A stretch of DNA of 64,000 nucleotides. Source: Lepas anatifera. Its lineage: Eukaryota; Arthropoda; Thecostraca; Lepadidae. Numbering within the stretch: position 1 is the stretch's first letter; each line of letters opens with the position of its first letter. The stretch lies in the NCBI GenBank assembly GCA_034440635.1, contig JAOTON010000961.1, positions 1-64,000 on the forward strand, given 5' to 3'. The position numbers were made by a program, and so were the translations under genes. The notes beneath the pieces were generated by a model. It had not been told where the DNA came from, searched no databases, and saw only the letters and a list, made by a program, of their open reading frames with translations. This document shows, piece by piece, positions 13,262-23,361 of this stretch.

Positions 13262-13985
13262 GAGAGATCAGATGCTCCAAAACTCAACTGTATGGTCAAG
13301 ATCGTGGTAGGAATAGACTGTTCGAGGATTTTTTAGCTTTATCTATTCAGTATTTACTGAAAACGAGCCCATTATATTTTTGACCATAGATTTATAATGG
13401 GGTTTTGAAAAATGAAATGATGAGTAACGTGATCATGTTAGGCTAATCGGTAAACATAATCGGACCCAGTCAGGTCAGTCACCATCTGATCTCAAATACA
13501 ACGAATTATAACGAGACGAGTAGGACCGGACAGGTGGCCAATGGGCATGGGTTACGCCCGGAGCACCACGACAGTGGAAATCCGGCCAATCAAACGGCCG
13601 CCAACCTAACCGGAGTCGCCACGGCGATGAGAGCACCCAACGTGACGAAGCAGCGTGGCGCACCACGGGTGCTGTCTTACCTTAGGTGTCTGAGACGTCT
13701 TTAACACCCTCCCCCATGGATCCCGTATCCGAGTGCCGAAAGAAGAAGATACGTACGCCAGCACCCAAACATTTTTAGCATATAATTTTTCGGAAAATTT
13801 TGAAGACTTGCGCGGATGTGCTTACAAAATTGCCTGAATTGCGCAGCTAAAGTAATGATGTGTTACAGGAATGAACAAAAATGTTTGATACGTACACAAA
13901 TCTTTAATTGCACGAGTACAATCAAATGTTCAATGCATCATATTGCAGTAAAAAAAAACTGCTGTTGAAACTCTCTGTTGCCGTT
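13262..13985. other. Transposon 3' non-coding region
   Basis: This lies between the left inverted repeat and the protease stop codon. No open frame of note. The stretch 13530-13680 is GC-richer than its surroundings but shows no recognisable feature. Confidence 0.4.
13903..13908 (-). promoter_or_regulatory. Possible poly(A) signal (ATTAAA) for the protease ORF
   Basis: ATTAAA on the minus strand, about 80 bases past the protease stop codon. A common variant of AATAAA; position is plausible but no cleavage site can be shown. Confidence 0.35.
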
Positions 13986-16052
13986 TCATTTGGAAAGAGG
14001 ACTAACTTGTTCGATGATGCGTCGAACTCGCTGCCGCATCAAATCCTTGTCGAAACGTCTAGTGGATGCAGTGGCCACCGCCTCTACATGCCAACAGACA
14101 TACAAGCCGCATGAACTGCCGTCATCCTGGAGCGGTGTTTGCTCGGGCACCACTACACTCCACTGTCCCCACTTCAACTTCGGATTTCCAGCTTTCATCA
14201 TGAGTTGAAGCACTTGGAGGTCTTTTTCTGATGGTGACTTTCGCAAGGAATCGAGGTACACGATTTTCTGGGAATCCCAGAGCACCACATACAGAGCCCA
14301 GTGGCAGCCTGCGATGTTTATGGGCAGCATCCATACGGCTGCCCTGCGGTGCTCTAGGAAGCGACGCACGCATTCCCAGCAAGCCACTTCCATTGCCGCT
14401 CTCCAAAAGACAGAAAAAGCTAGTCTTTCCGGCCTGTTGAACGCAACCGCCGCAGAAAAAGCATCGATGATGGTGTCGTCCAACCAATTCTGCCCCTCTA
14501 AACAGATAAGGTTAACGCAGCTTTTCTTGCGTGTATCCGACGTCACGGTGGGCTGCAGCGACGCCGGTTCGGTGCGTTTCTGGGCTGCGGTGTGGCCCAC
14601 AGACCAGCTGCTGCTCGCCGGGACGTCAGGCCGAGGTGCCAGATTTCCACGTGTATCCGACTTCACGGTGGGCTGCAGCGACGCCGGTTCGATGCGTTTC
14701 TGGGCTGCGGTGTGGCCCACAGACCAGCTGCTGCTCGCCGGGACGTCAGGCCGAGGTGCCCGCTTTCCACGTGTATCCGACGTCACGGTGGGCTGCAGCG
14801 ACGCCGGTTCGGTGCGTTTCTGGGCTGCGGTGTGGCCCACAGACCAGCTGCTGCTCGCCGGGACGTCAGGCCGAGGTGCCAGATTTCCACGTGTATCCGA
14901 CGTCACGGTGGGCTGCAGCGACGCCGGTTCGGTGCGTTTCTGGGCTGCGGTGTGGCCCACAGACCAGCTGCTGCTCGCCGGGACGTCAGGCCGAGGTGCC
15001 AGATTTCCACGTGTATCCGACGTCACGGTGGGCTGCAGCGACGCCGGTTCGGTGCGTTTCTGGGCTGCGGTGTGGCCCACAGACCAGCTGCTGCTCGCCG
15101 GGACGTCAGGCCGAGGTGCCAGATTTCCACGTGTATCCGACGTCACGGTGGGCTGCAGCGACGCCGGTTCGGTGCGTTTCTGGGCTGCGGTGTGGCCCAC
15201 AGACCAGCTGCTGCTCGCCGGGACGTCAGGCCGAGGTGCCAGATTTCCACGTGTATCCGACGTCACGGTGGGCTGCAGCGACGCCGGTTCGGTGCGTTTC
15301 TGGGCTGCGGTGTGGCCCACAGACCAGCTGCTGCTCGCCGGGACGTCAGGCCGAGGTGCCAGATTTCCACGTGTATCCGACGTCACGGTGGGCTGCAGCG
15401 ACGCCGGTTCGGTGCGTTTCTGGGCTGCGGTGTGGCCCACAGACCAGCTGCTGCTCGCCGGGACGTCAGGCCGAGGTGCCAGATTTCCACGTGTATCGGA
15501 CGTCACGGTGGGCTGCAGCGACGCCGGTTCGGTGCGTTTCTGGGCTGCGGTGTGGCCCACAGACCAGCTGCTGCTCGCCGGGACGTCAGGCCGAGGTGCC
15601 AGATTTCCACGTGTATCCGACGTCACGGTGGGCTGCAGCGACGCCGGTTCGGTGCGTTTCTGGGCTGCGGTGTGGCCCACAGACCAGCTGCTGCTCGCCG
15701 GGACGTCAGGCCGAGGTGCCAGATTTCCACGTGTATCCGACGTCACGGTGGGCTGCAGCGACGCCGGTTCGGTGCGTTTCTGGGCTGCGGTGTGGCCCAC
15801 AGACCAGCTGCTGCTCGCCGGGACGTCAGGCCGAGGTGCCAGATTTCCACGTGTATCCGACGTCACGGTGGGCTGCAGCGACGCCGGTTCGATGCGTTTC
15901 TGGGCTGCGGTGTGGCCCACAGACCAGCTGCTGCTCGCGGGAATATCACATCGCGCTGTTCGGTACGAAAAACCCCGCTTTGGTCGTCGCGAGCCCCACT
16001 TCTCTTGCGCATCCCTGTGGTCTTCTGGAGCCTTTCGCTTTTTGCACTGCAC
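13986..16052 (-). CDS. Ulp1/SENP-type C48 cysteine protease with 40-residue tandem repeats
   Basis: The open frame has 688 codons. The N-terminal part is basic, then residues ~40-510 are nearly identical 40-residue repeats (core PASSSWSVGHTAAQKR), then a C48 peptidase domain at about 515-688. The catalytic set is complete: His584 in GCHWALY, Asp601 in YLDSL, Gln642 and Cys648 in QDDGSSCGLYVCWH. Ulp1/SENP enzymes process SUMO and related modifiers in the nucleus; in transposons their role is not settled. The frame opens without a clear ATG (the first codon here is GTG). It probably continues from the upstream transposase through two frameshifts, making one polyprotein. The repeat block is an uninterrupted multiple of 3, so it keeps the frame. 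Confidence 0.85.
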   Translation of the reverse strand: MQCKKRKAPEDHRDAQEKWGSRRPKRGFSYRTARCDIPASSSWSVGHTAAQKRIEPASLQPTVTSDTRGNLAPRPDVPASSSWSVGHTAAQKRTEPASLQPTVTSDTRGNLAPRPDVPASSSWSVGHTAAQKRTEPASLQPTVTSDTRGNLAPRPDVPASSSWSVGHTAAQKRTEPASLQPTVTSDTRGNLAPRPDVPASSSWSVGHTAAQKRTEPASLQPTVTSDTRGNLAPRPDVPASSSWSVGHTAAQKRTEPASLQPTVTSDTRGNLAPRPDVPASSSWSVGHTAAQKRTEPASLQPTVTSDTRGNLAPRPDVPASSSWSVGHTAAQKRTEPASLQPTVTSDTRGNLAPRPDVPASSSWSVGHTAAQKRTEPASLQPTVTSDTRGNLAPRPDVPASSSWSVGHTAAQKRTEPASLQPTVTSDTRGKRAPRPDVPASSSWSVGHTAAQKRIEPASLQPTVKSDTRGNLAPRPDVPASSSWSVGHTAAQKRTEPASLQPTVTSDTRKKSCVNLICLEGQNWLDDTIIDAFSAAVAFNRPERLAFSVFWRAAMEVACWECVRRFLEHRRAAVWMLPINIAGCHWALYVVLWDSQKIVYLDSLRKSPSEKDLQVLQLMMKAGNPKLKWGQWSVVVPEQTPLQDDGSSCGLYVCWHVEAVATASTRRFDKDLMRQRVRRIIEQVSPLSK
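14525..15940. repeat. 120-bp minisatellite (about 12 copies) inside the protease ORF
   Basis: A 120-bp unit is repeated head to tail with only a handful of single-base differences between copies. Because 120 is divisible by three, all stop-free frames remain open, which produces long false frames on the plus strand. The minus-strand frame is chosen because it runs into the catalytic domain. Confidence 0.97.
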
Positions 16053-16113
16053 TTCTTTGGAGGTATGAGGTCCAGCTTCCGGCGGGCAGCCATGTCTTCC
16101 ATGATTAGTTCAA

Positions 16114-18711
16114 TCAAGTCCGCTGGAGACAGCTTCTTCTGATTGTGAAGGATGTTTTTTTCAGGGTCCGGAACCAACTTTCCACGCAGGCATTGCTCGC
16201 GCAACTTTCAGCGAGGATGCAGGACCATAAGGGCGACAGTGGCATTATTCTAGTGCTGAGGAAGTCTGCCAGCCTGGGACAGTACGCTGAGTTGCTCACC
16301 ACTGTGGTTTCTTCCAGCCCAGCCTCTTCCTGCTGGCGCACCAGATCAAAGTGGCGCCCTGACCTTGTGCTCCTGCGGTATGAGTGCCAGTCTTCATGTC
16401 TCTCATCCTCCTCGTCTGGTGCGGACACCTCCTCGTTGACGTTTCCGGCTGGCAGAAGAAGTACTGGCTCGTTCTTGGAGAGGAGAAGGCGGCACATGTC
16501 CCGAAAGCCAGCTTCTAACGCTGACACCGACTGGGCACCTTGCATTTGTCCGAACAGCCACATCACTGTCCTCCGCTCTGCAGTTTTCGCCCGTCCAAGA
16601 TGGGTAACGGTAGCCCGCGCTACATCGTGCGAGATATGACACACGCACAGTGATATGATGGTGGCTGGAGGTACGCTGTGGGGCTCACCGCAGGCCGCCT
16701 GCCAGGCCGAATCCAGGTATGATGGCAGCGTTGCACCGGCAAATGTCAAGCTGATCGCGTGAAGGAGGGCCCATGATAGGTCGCAAACCACACGGGGAGG
16801 TTGGAGCGGCTCTCCCTTTCCGGTGCAGCGACGGTAGTCCCACTCGAGCTGATGCAGGAAGAACCTGATGGCCGGTACGTTGTGGCATTCCGCCAGCATA
16901 TGACCGACGGGAAATGACTCGTTTGGTAGCGAGGCGACGAGGGAGTAAAGGTACGGTCTTTTTTCTCCAACCTGCTTGGTGACTGACCCAGTCGCATCTA
17001 GGTGTATCGTCCACCGCGCCGTTGTAAGACGTTTGAGGCCGTACTCACCGTAGATATGCACCATCAGTGGTGAGTCTGCGAGAACATGTACGTCACCTTT
17101 CATGACGCTGCTTGAAGAGTCGAGGGCAGCTGACACTCGTTTTAGAAGGTTGAGGTCTTCAATGAGCTTGACTGAGTAACGTTGTCTTGCGCGCGACTCG
17201 GCAGCAGCTGTACGCAGAACTTCACTGCTGGGAACCGCTGTGGTATTTCCATCCTGGAGTTGTTCAGCAGGAGCTGTCACCAGCATCTTGTTCCGGACTC
17301 TATGAGGTCCTCGCAACTGTACACTATCAGCGACACTGGCGCGATGCTTGCCGGAGAGGTGGCGGCCCCAACTTCCTCCGCCGTGCTTTATAACTCCCTT
17401 CTGAGTAACATTGAGAATCACGTGATCAGTTCTGGTCCTGCGCGTGAGTTTAAAGTTAATCACGTTTCTACACGTCGGGAACTTGCACGTGGCGTTGGCT
17501 GAGAATAGAGGTCCTTTCGTCTTACGTGAGTAACAAGTCTTCAAATGTCCACGCTTAAAAATGAGGACACACGGACGTTTCTGATTTGCAGCATATGCCT
17601 CATACAGCTTGTCCGTCCAACCGGAGGCTAGGTTGTTGGATCCTGTCTCCCCAGATGTCATTTCCAGCCAGGTTGTCTTGGATAGCATCAGCTTACTATT
17701 ACAAGTGGACTTCGCCCGCGAAGAAGACGGCAGACGTGATGACTCTGGCTGGTTTGGTGCTGGGCTGGGCACTGGTGAGTCTGCCTGTGCTGGGCTGGGC
17801 ACTGGTGAGTCTGCCTGTGCTGGGCTGGGCACTGGTGAGTCTGCCTGTGCTGGGCTGGGCACTGGTGAGTCTGCCTGTGCTGGGCTGGGCACTGGTGAGT
17901 CTGCCTGTGCTGGACTGGGCACTGGTGAGTCTGCCTGTGCTGGACTGGGCACTGGTGAGTCTGCCTGTGCTGGACTGGGCACTGATGAGTCTGCCTGTGC
18001 TGGACTGGGCACTGGTGAGTCTGCCTGTGCTGGACTGGGCACTGGTGAGTCTGCCTGTGCTGGACTGGGCACTGGTGAGTCTGCCTGTGCTGGGCTGGGC
18101 ACTGGTGAGTCTGCCTGTGCTGGACTGGGCACTGGTGAGTCTGCCTGTGCTGGACTGGGCACTGATGAGTCTGCCTGTGCTGGACTGGGCACTGGTGAGT
18201 CTGCCTGTGCTGGACTGGGCACTGGTGAGTCTGCCTGTGCTGGACTGGGCACTGGTGAGTCTGCCTGTGCTGGGCTGGGCACTGGTGAGTCTGCCTGTGC
18301 TGGGCTGGGCACTGGTGAGTCTGCCTGTGCTGGGCTGGGCACTGGTGAGTCTGCCTGTGCTGGGCTGGGCACTGGTGAGTCTGACTGTGCTGGGCTGGGC
18401 ACTGGTGAGTCTGCCTGTGCTGGGCTGGGCACTGGTGAGTCTGCCTGTGCTGGACTGGGTGCTGGTGACTGTTCTTCGCAAGCCGCACTATCCAAATGGC
18501 AAAAAGACTCCACCAAGAGGTCGCAGTACAGGATGCTGTCCAGGAAGCGGTTGAAAGCCGCGTCCCTCTTCACTTTGTCCGCGTAATGCTTGCAGAGCCC
18601 TTTCCTATATCTTCGCTGCTTTTGATTTTTCGCTGCTCTTGATCCTAATGCATTCTTCCAGAAACTCAGATATTCTGGCTTGTTTCTTGCGGCGAGCTCC
18701 TTCAGCTTCAT
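16114..18711 (-). CDS. DDE transposase (KDZ/MULE-like) with 10-residue Pro/Ser repeats
   Basis: The frame has 865 codons and starts at ATG 18711. Residues 1-80 are basic and helical. About 85-325 is a 10-residue repeat (SPVPSPAQAD). About 390-440 holds a possible zinc-binding segment (CKFPTCRN, then a His). The catalytic core follows: Asp572 in HLDATG, Asp644 in VVCDLSWALL, a CVCH pair at 689-692, and Glu844 in NACVESWF. The D-D-C/H-E order is the signature of MULE and KDZ-type transposases, which cut and paste DNA in the nucleus. The frame stops 21 codons after Glu844. A -1 shift at an A7 run (near 16160) gives a further open stretch (KKNILHNQKKLSPADLIELI), so the stop may be a lost base. 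A minus-strand TATATA lies 70 bases upstream of the ATG. Confidence 0.85.
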   Translation of the reverse strand: MKLKELAARNKPEYLSFWKNALGSRAAKNQKQRRYRKGLCKHYADKVKRDAAFNRFLDSILYCDLLVESFCHLDSAACEEQSPAPSPAQADSPVPSPAQADSPVPSPAQSDSPVPSPAQADSPVPSPAQADSPVPSPAQADSPVPSPAQADSPVPSPAQADSPVPSPAQADSPVPSPAQADSSVPSPAQADSPVPSPAQADSPVPSPAQADSPVPSPAQADSPVPSPAQADSPVPSPAQADSSVPSPAQADSPVPSPAQADSPVPSPAQADSPVPSPAQADSPVPSPAQADSPVPSPAQADSPVPSPAQADSPVPSPAPNQPESSRLPSSSRAKSTCNSKLMLSKTTWLEMTSGETGSNNLASGWTDKLYEAYAANQKRPCVLIFKRGHLKTCYSRKTKGPLFSANATCKFPTCRNVINFKLTRRTRTDHVILNVTQKGVIKHGGGSWGRHLSGKHRASVADSVQLRGPHRVRNKMLVTAPAEQLQDGNTTAVPSSEVLRTAAAESRARQRYSVKLIEDLNLLKRVSAALDSSSSVMKGDVHVLADSPLMVHIYGEYGLKRLTTARWTIHLDATGSVTKQVGEKRPYLYSLVASLPNESFPVGHMLAECHNVPAIRFFLHQLEWDYRRCTGKGEPLQPPRVVCDLSWALLHAISLTFAGATLPSYLDSAWQAACGEPHSVPPATIISLCVCHISHDVARATVTHLGRAKTAERRTVMWLFGQMQGAQSVSALEAGFRDMCRLLLSKNEPVLLLPAGNVNEEVSAPDEEDERHEDWHSYRRSTRSGRHFDLVRQQEEAGLEETTVVSNSAYCPRLADFLSTRIMPLSPLWSCILAESCASNACVESWFRTLKKTSFTIRRSCLQRT
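17757..18470. repeat. 30-bp minisatellite (about 24 copies) inside the transposase ORF
   Basis: A 30-bp unit (minus strand encodes SPVPSPAQAD) is repeated with few substitutions, chiefly A/G at one position giving Ala or Ser. Length is a multiple of three, so frame is kept. Long plus-strand frames here are a by-product of the repeat. Confidence 0.97.
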
Positions 18712-18781
18712 TATCTAGGGTGGAAGGAGGAGGAAGGAGGAGGATTAGGGTTGGCACGCAGGATTATAGGACACAGAAGGG

Positions 18782-18787
18782 TATATA
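18782..18787 (-). promoter_or_regulatory. Possible TATA box of the transposase gene
   Basis: TATATA on the minus strand 70 bases before the transposase ATG, between the right inverted repeat and a purine-rich leader. Spacing would give a leader of about 40-45 bases. Confidence 0.4.
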
Positions 18788-18848
18788 GGAAATCACCGGA
18801 CGAATGAAATTTCAGTTGGACTACATTCAGGAGCAACATAGGATGAAT

Positions 18849-19169
18849 AAGGTCATGTCACGTCACGGGAGCATACAGTGATTGTTTTGCCAATAAATTC
18901 TCACTGAAGTGAGATAACGCTCTTACTTTGCTTGCATTGTGCTTATATCGTCACGGGGAGTCGATTGATATGCAACATGACCATGCCATATCGTCCTGTG
19001 GCCCTGACGTAGCTCGAGGTCATTTAATTTTCACAATTTGACCAAGGTCATGATCAAAGGCAAGGTTATATTATATATTATTCGATTCGCCCCGATGACA
19101 GGAATCCAACTATGCATAAATATTTTCTCTAGCTCCGCTGAGCAAATATCTAGAGGGAGAAACGTACAC
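18849..19169 (-). repeat. Right terminal inverted repeat of the transposon
   Basis: Counterpart of 12954-13261 in opposite orientation; it lies upstream of the transposase promoter. It keeps the AAGGTCATG and TGACC blocks and the CTAGCTCCGCTGAGC segment near the outer end. Confidence 0.85.
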
Positions 19170-20934
19170 TAGGGTGACCCCCGATGTACACTTTTTCAAG
19201 CACGCTCCCTTTCCTAGTCAATTTAGATGTCATCGAGGACGCTAATGAAGACTTGAATACTTGCAAATTAGAAAAATTATTTTTGAGGTCCCAGGAAGCG
19301 AATGAAGATACGTATTTTTCGTTTTTTCGTCATTATTCAGCAAACAAGGCCTCCTGGACCCGGTGTTTATGGCATGACATGATAATCTTCCCTACTGAAT
19401 ATACCACGTACCTCAAGCCGTCTTTTGGCATTCAAAGGATTTTCATACACATTACCGATGACGCAAAATTTTTACTTGACCCTGATGCTGTACCCGTCTT
19501 CACTGCCATCGGCTCATCTGTCAAGTACTAGTTCCAGCTTTCACCACCAGGTGACGTATAGCTTATTTTCCACTCAATGCATTCAAATCATACTAAAACT
19601 GGATTTGTATTGATAAAAAAGCACAAATGACCATTAGGGCATTCTTAGTCACACATGTTTAACACATTATAGCAAAAATACACCATGAAGAAGCCCATGC
19701 GGTCGCAAATACAGCTTGGTCCACCGTCTACGAGAAAACCAGAGCATCATTAAAATACGTACTGTATTGTCCGAACTTTTTCGACCTGAGCCAAACTTGA
19801 ATTGGCGGATGTACTGTTTCTTTGTGCCTTGTCCAACATGCTGCTTTCTGTTCAGCTTGTCAACGCCCTCGGCCCGGGTGGCCCTGTCTGTGATCAGCCA
19901 GCATGGCCACCGGCCGGTAGCTCATGCTCTGGGTGAGCCGTGTAGGCGTTCCCCTCCATGCTTTTCATGACTGCTCCCAGTAGCTCTACATGAAGGAATT
20001 TCTTTTGACGTCGAAAGGCCTCACAGGTGTGGGACAGGGCGTCTAGCACGTCTGGCTTGTTTGATATTCATGACCATTGTAACGTAGAGGCAGGTAATGT
20101 AGCGCGCCAGAGAAGCCAACTTTATAGACTGTTCTGTCCGAGTCATGCAGTAGCGGAGGATAAGGCTCAGTGTCGTACACCATCGAGCCACGCACAGCTT
20201 TCTATGTCGCAGCCCTGCCACGGGTTCTGCATCGCCACTGATCACGGCGCGCGCACAGCGGTACAACAGCTTTATGTTACTGCCCGGACTGTTTTCTATA
20301 TCTGAGGATATCTCCGGGAAATCTCTGCACTGAATGGGTGGGAACTTGACTGCTTCCAGGGCGTGAGCATCTCCAGCGGTCCACTGGACAAGAGACTCTG
20401 TGAACGTGGCTGGACTGATGTGAACTGATGTGGCACTTCGCCGCCCCTGGGGCGCAACATTAAGTTTTCAAAAATGTCCCATGTCATTTGAAAGATAATT
20501 GAATTATGAGCAGAATGGTAAATTGGTGAGCGGTCTTTGAGCATTTCGCGCGGAAAATGTGCCAGCTATACCTTCGCATCCAAGTAAGCATCACAGGGCG
20601 CCTTACCTCGACAGAAGGCTGGTGCTGCAGTGGCAGAAGTTGCCGCATGAAATGCAGCACCGTGGCAGGAGTCCACAGATGAACCCCACACCGCTGTATC
20701 GGGAGCTGGCCTACCACGGGCTGCAAGTCAATGCACCGCGGTTTGAAGTTCGCCGCTGCCGGTAACAATGTTTTTGTTAGAATCTTACCATTCGTTGTCG
20801 CATGGCTAAGTTGTACAAAACTGATAAGGCTCTACAATTGTTGAAATTATATCTGTCTGGGAGAGAGCAGCGGGTGGTTGTGAAAGGCCAGTGCTTTACG
20901 TGGACGCCTGTTCTCTCAGGAACACAATGCACAT
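19170..20934. other. Intergenic sequence, no supported gene
   Basis: A 115-codon open frame at 19184-19531 (+) shows no motif that I recognise, sits in AT-rich DNA and could be chance. The rest (GC-rich 19840-20480) holds only short frames. No repeat of note was seen. Confidence 0.4.
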
Positions 20935-21249
20935 TGGACACTTGATGCACAGTGCACATTGAAAAACGGGGTACTTATGATATTCGAAAAAAATATGGCC
21001 CTAGACCAGGTCAAACCGAGCAATTCAATTCCGTAAAGCCTGACTGAGAACGAAAAAAATACCGATACGTTCAGCTCACACATCGCAGAGCATGGTAATT
21101 ATGCCATTCTGAACAAACCTCACGCTAGGCCAGAACAGCAACGCCATCCAATTCCATGAAGCCTACCTGAGAATGGAGAATTGACACGGAAAAATAAACC
21201 GATACGTTCTGCCGTTTATCGTTCATTACGTTTGAAAAAGAACACTCAC

Positions 21250-21399
21250 GTCTGGCCTTCGCTGGCGGCGTCCCACAGCTGCTCTCAACTGGAGTCTTCG
21301 CCGGAAGCGAGGAGTCACCATCCTTCACCGGCAACGAGGAGTCACCATCCTCCACGGGCAGTGAGGACGCACCGCCAGAATCTCCGGCAGCCAGGCGAC
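21250..21399 (-). other. Candidate phase-1 exon, repeat unit 1
   Basis: 150 bases on the minus strand, between TGGCAG (acceptor, with CTGAC about 20 bases before as a branch-point match) and GTGAGT (donor). One frame is open throughout and carries GDSSLPVKDGDSSLPAK. The first two bases (GT) and last base (C) make the exon symmetric, so copies can be spliced together in frame. Confidence 0.35.
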
Positions 21400-21784
21400 C
21401 TGCCAACGATCCACCGATGAGTCAGAAAACTGTCGAGTTGAATAGTTTGGTTGTCTGGGCCTCGCTGTAGGACACTTGATGCACAGTGCACATTGAAAAA
21501 CGGGGTACTTATGATATTCTGAAAAAAATATGGCCCTAGACCAGGTCAAACCGAGCAATTCAATTCCATAAAGCCTGACTGAGAACGAAAAAATACCGAT
21601 ACGTTCAGCTCACACATCGCAGAGCATGGTAATTATGCCATTCTGAACAAACCTCACGCTAGGCCAGAACAGCAACGCCATCCAATTCCATGAAGCCTAC
21701 CTGAGAATGGAGAATCGACACGGAAAAATAAACCGATACGTTCTGCCGTTTATCGTTCATTGCGTTTGAAAAAAGAACACTCAC

Positions 21785-21934
21785 GTCTGGCCTTCGCTGG
21801 CGGCGTCCCACAGCTGCTCTCAACTGGAGTCTTCGCCGGAAGCGAGGAGTCACCATCCTTCACCGGCAACGAGGAGTCACCATCCTCCACGGGCAGTGAG
21901 GACGCACCGCCAGAATCTCCGGCAGCCAGGCGAC
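21785..21934 (-). other. Candidate phase-1 exon, repeat unit 2
   Basis: Same 150-base layout as in unit 1, with intact acceptor and GTGAGT donor and the same open frame. Confidence 0.35.
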
Positions 21935-22318
21935 CTGCCAACGATCCACCGATGAGTCAGAAAACTGTCGAGTTGAATAGTTTGGTTGTCTGGGCCTCGC
22001 TGTAGGACACTTGATGCACAGTGCACATTGAAAAACGGGGTACTTATGATATTCTGAAAAAATATGGCCCTAGACCAGGTCAAACCGAGCAATTCAATTC
22101 CGTAAAGCCTGACTGAGAACGAAAAAATACCGATACGTTCAGCTCACACATCGCAGAGCATGGTAATTATGCCATTCTGAACAAACCTCACGCTAGGCCA
22201 GAACAGCAACGCCATCCAATTCCATGAAGCCTACCTGAGAATGGAGAATTGACACGGAAAAATAAACCGATACGTTCTGCCGTTTATCGTTCATTGCGTT
22301 TGAAAAAAGAACACTCAC

Positions 22319-22468
22319 GTCTGGCCTTCGCTGGCGGCGTCCCACAGCTGCTCTCAACTGGAGTCTTCGCCGGAAGCGAGGAGTCACCATCCTTCACCGG
22401 CAGCGGGGAGTCACCATCCTCCACGGGCAGTGAGGACGCACCGCCAGAATCTCCGGCAGCCAGGCGAC
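22319..22468 (-). other. Candidate phase-1 exon, repeat unit 3
   Basis: Same 150-base layout, with intact splice signals and one or two amino-acid changes in the open frame. Confidence 0.35.
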
Positions 22469-22853
22469 CTGCCAACGATCCACCGATGAGTCAGAAAACT
22501 GTCGAGTTGAATAGTTTGGTTGTCTGGGCCTCGCTGTAGGACACTTGATGCACAGTGCACATTGAAAAACGGGGTACTTATGATATTCTGAAAAAAATAT
22601 GGCCCTAGACCAGGTCAAACCGAGCAATTCAATTCCGTAAAGCCTGACTGAGAACGAAAAAAATACCGATACGTTCAGCTCACACATCGCAGAGCATGGT
22701 AATTATGCCATTCTGAACAAACCTCACGCTAGGCCAGAACAGCAACGCCATCCAATTCCATGAAGCCTACCTGAGAATGGAGAATTGACACGGAAAAATA
22801 AACCGATACGTTCTGCCGTTTATCGTTCATTACGTTTGAAAAAGAACACTCAC

Positions 22854-22976
22854 GTCTGGCCTTCGCTGGCGGCGTCCCACAGCTGCTCTCAACTGGAGTC
22901 TTCGCCGGAAGCGAGGAGTCACCATCCTCCACGGGCATTGAGGACGCACCGCCAGAATCTCCGGCAGCCAGGCGAC
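22854..22976 (-). other. Candidate phase-1 exon, repeat unit 4
   Basis: 123 bases: a 27-base (9-codon) block is missing compared with units 1-3. Frame and splice signals are intact. Confidence 0.35.
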
Positions 22977-23361
22977 CTGCCAACGATCCACCGATGAGTC
23001 AGAAAACTGTCGAGTTAAATAGTTTGGTTGTCTGGGCCTCGCTGTAGGACACTTGATGCACAGTGCACATTGAAAAACGGGGTACTTATGATATTCTGAA
23101 AAAATATGGCCCTAGACCAGGTCAAACCGAGCAATTCAATTCCGTAAAGCCTGACTGAGAACGAAAAAAATACCGATACGTTCAGCTCACACATCGCAGA
23201 GCATGGTAATTATGCCATTCTGAACAAACCTCACGCTAGGCCAGAACAGCAACGCCATCCAATTCCATGAAGCCTACCTGAGAATGGAGAATTGACACGG
23301 AAAAATAAACCGATACGTTCTGCCGTTTATCGTTCATTGCGTTTGAAAAAATAACACTCAC

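Larger units (their letters stand above)
12954..19169 (-). mobile_element. DNA transposon with long inverted termini, transposase and Ulp1 protease
   Basis: A 6.2-kb segment is bounded by inverted repeats of about 310-320 bp (12954-13261 and 18849-19169). Both ORFs are on the minus strand: transposase first, then the C48 protease after a 61-base gap in another frame. The combination of a DDE transposase with a C-H pair between the second Asp and the Glu, plus an Ulp1-type protease, is known from KDZ/Zisupton and some MULE-type elements; assignment to one of these is inference. I could not identify a target-site duplication at these limits, so the exact ends are uncertain and the element may extend left to the TTAA at 12735. 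Confidence 0.8.

Noticed and set aside
14525..15940. CRISPR-like array
   Set aside because: Units are directly adjacent with no variable spacers, in a eukaryotic transposon.
14314..16142. Three plus-strand frames of 516-584 codons
   Set aside because: By-products of a 120-bp repeat whose length is divisible by three. The minus frame alone leads into a complete protease domain.
16150..16170. Classic programmed -1 frameshift site
   Set aside because: The A7-C run is in the wrong phase for an X-XXY-YYZ heptamer; a missing base is simpler, so it is listed only as a possibility.
17586..18586. Plus- and minus-strand frames of 260-325 codons with decapeptide repeats
   Set aside because: Shadows of the 30-bp repeat in the transposase frame.
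19184..19531. 115-codon open frame next to the transposon
   Set aside because: No motif, repeat relation or gene signals; kept only as a remark.
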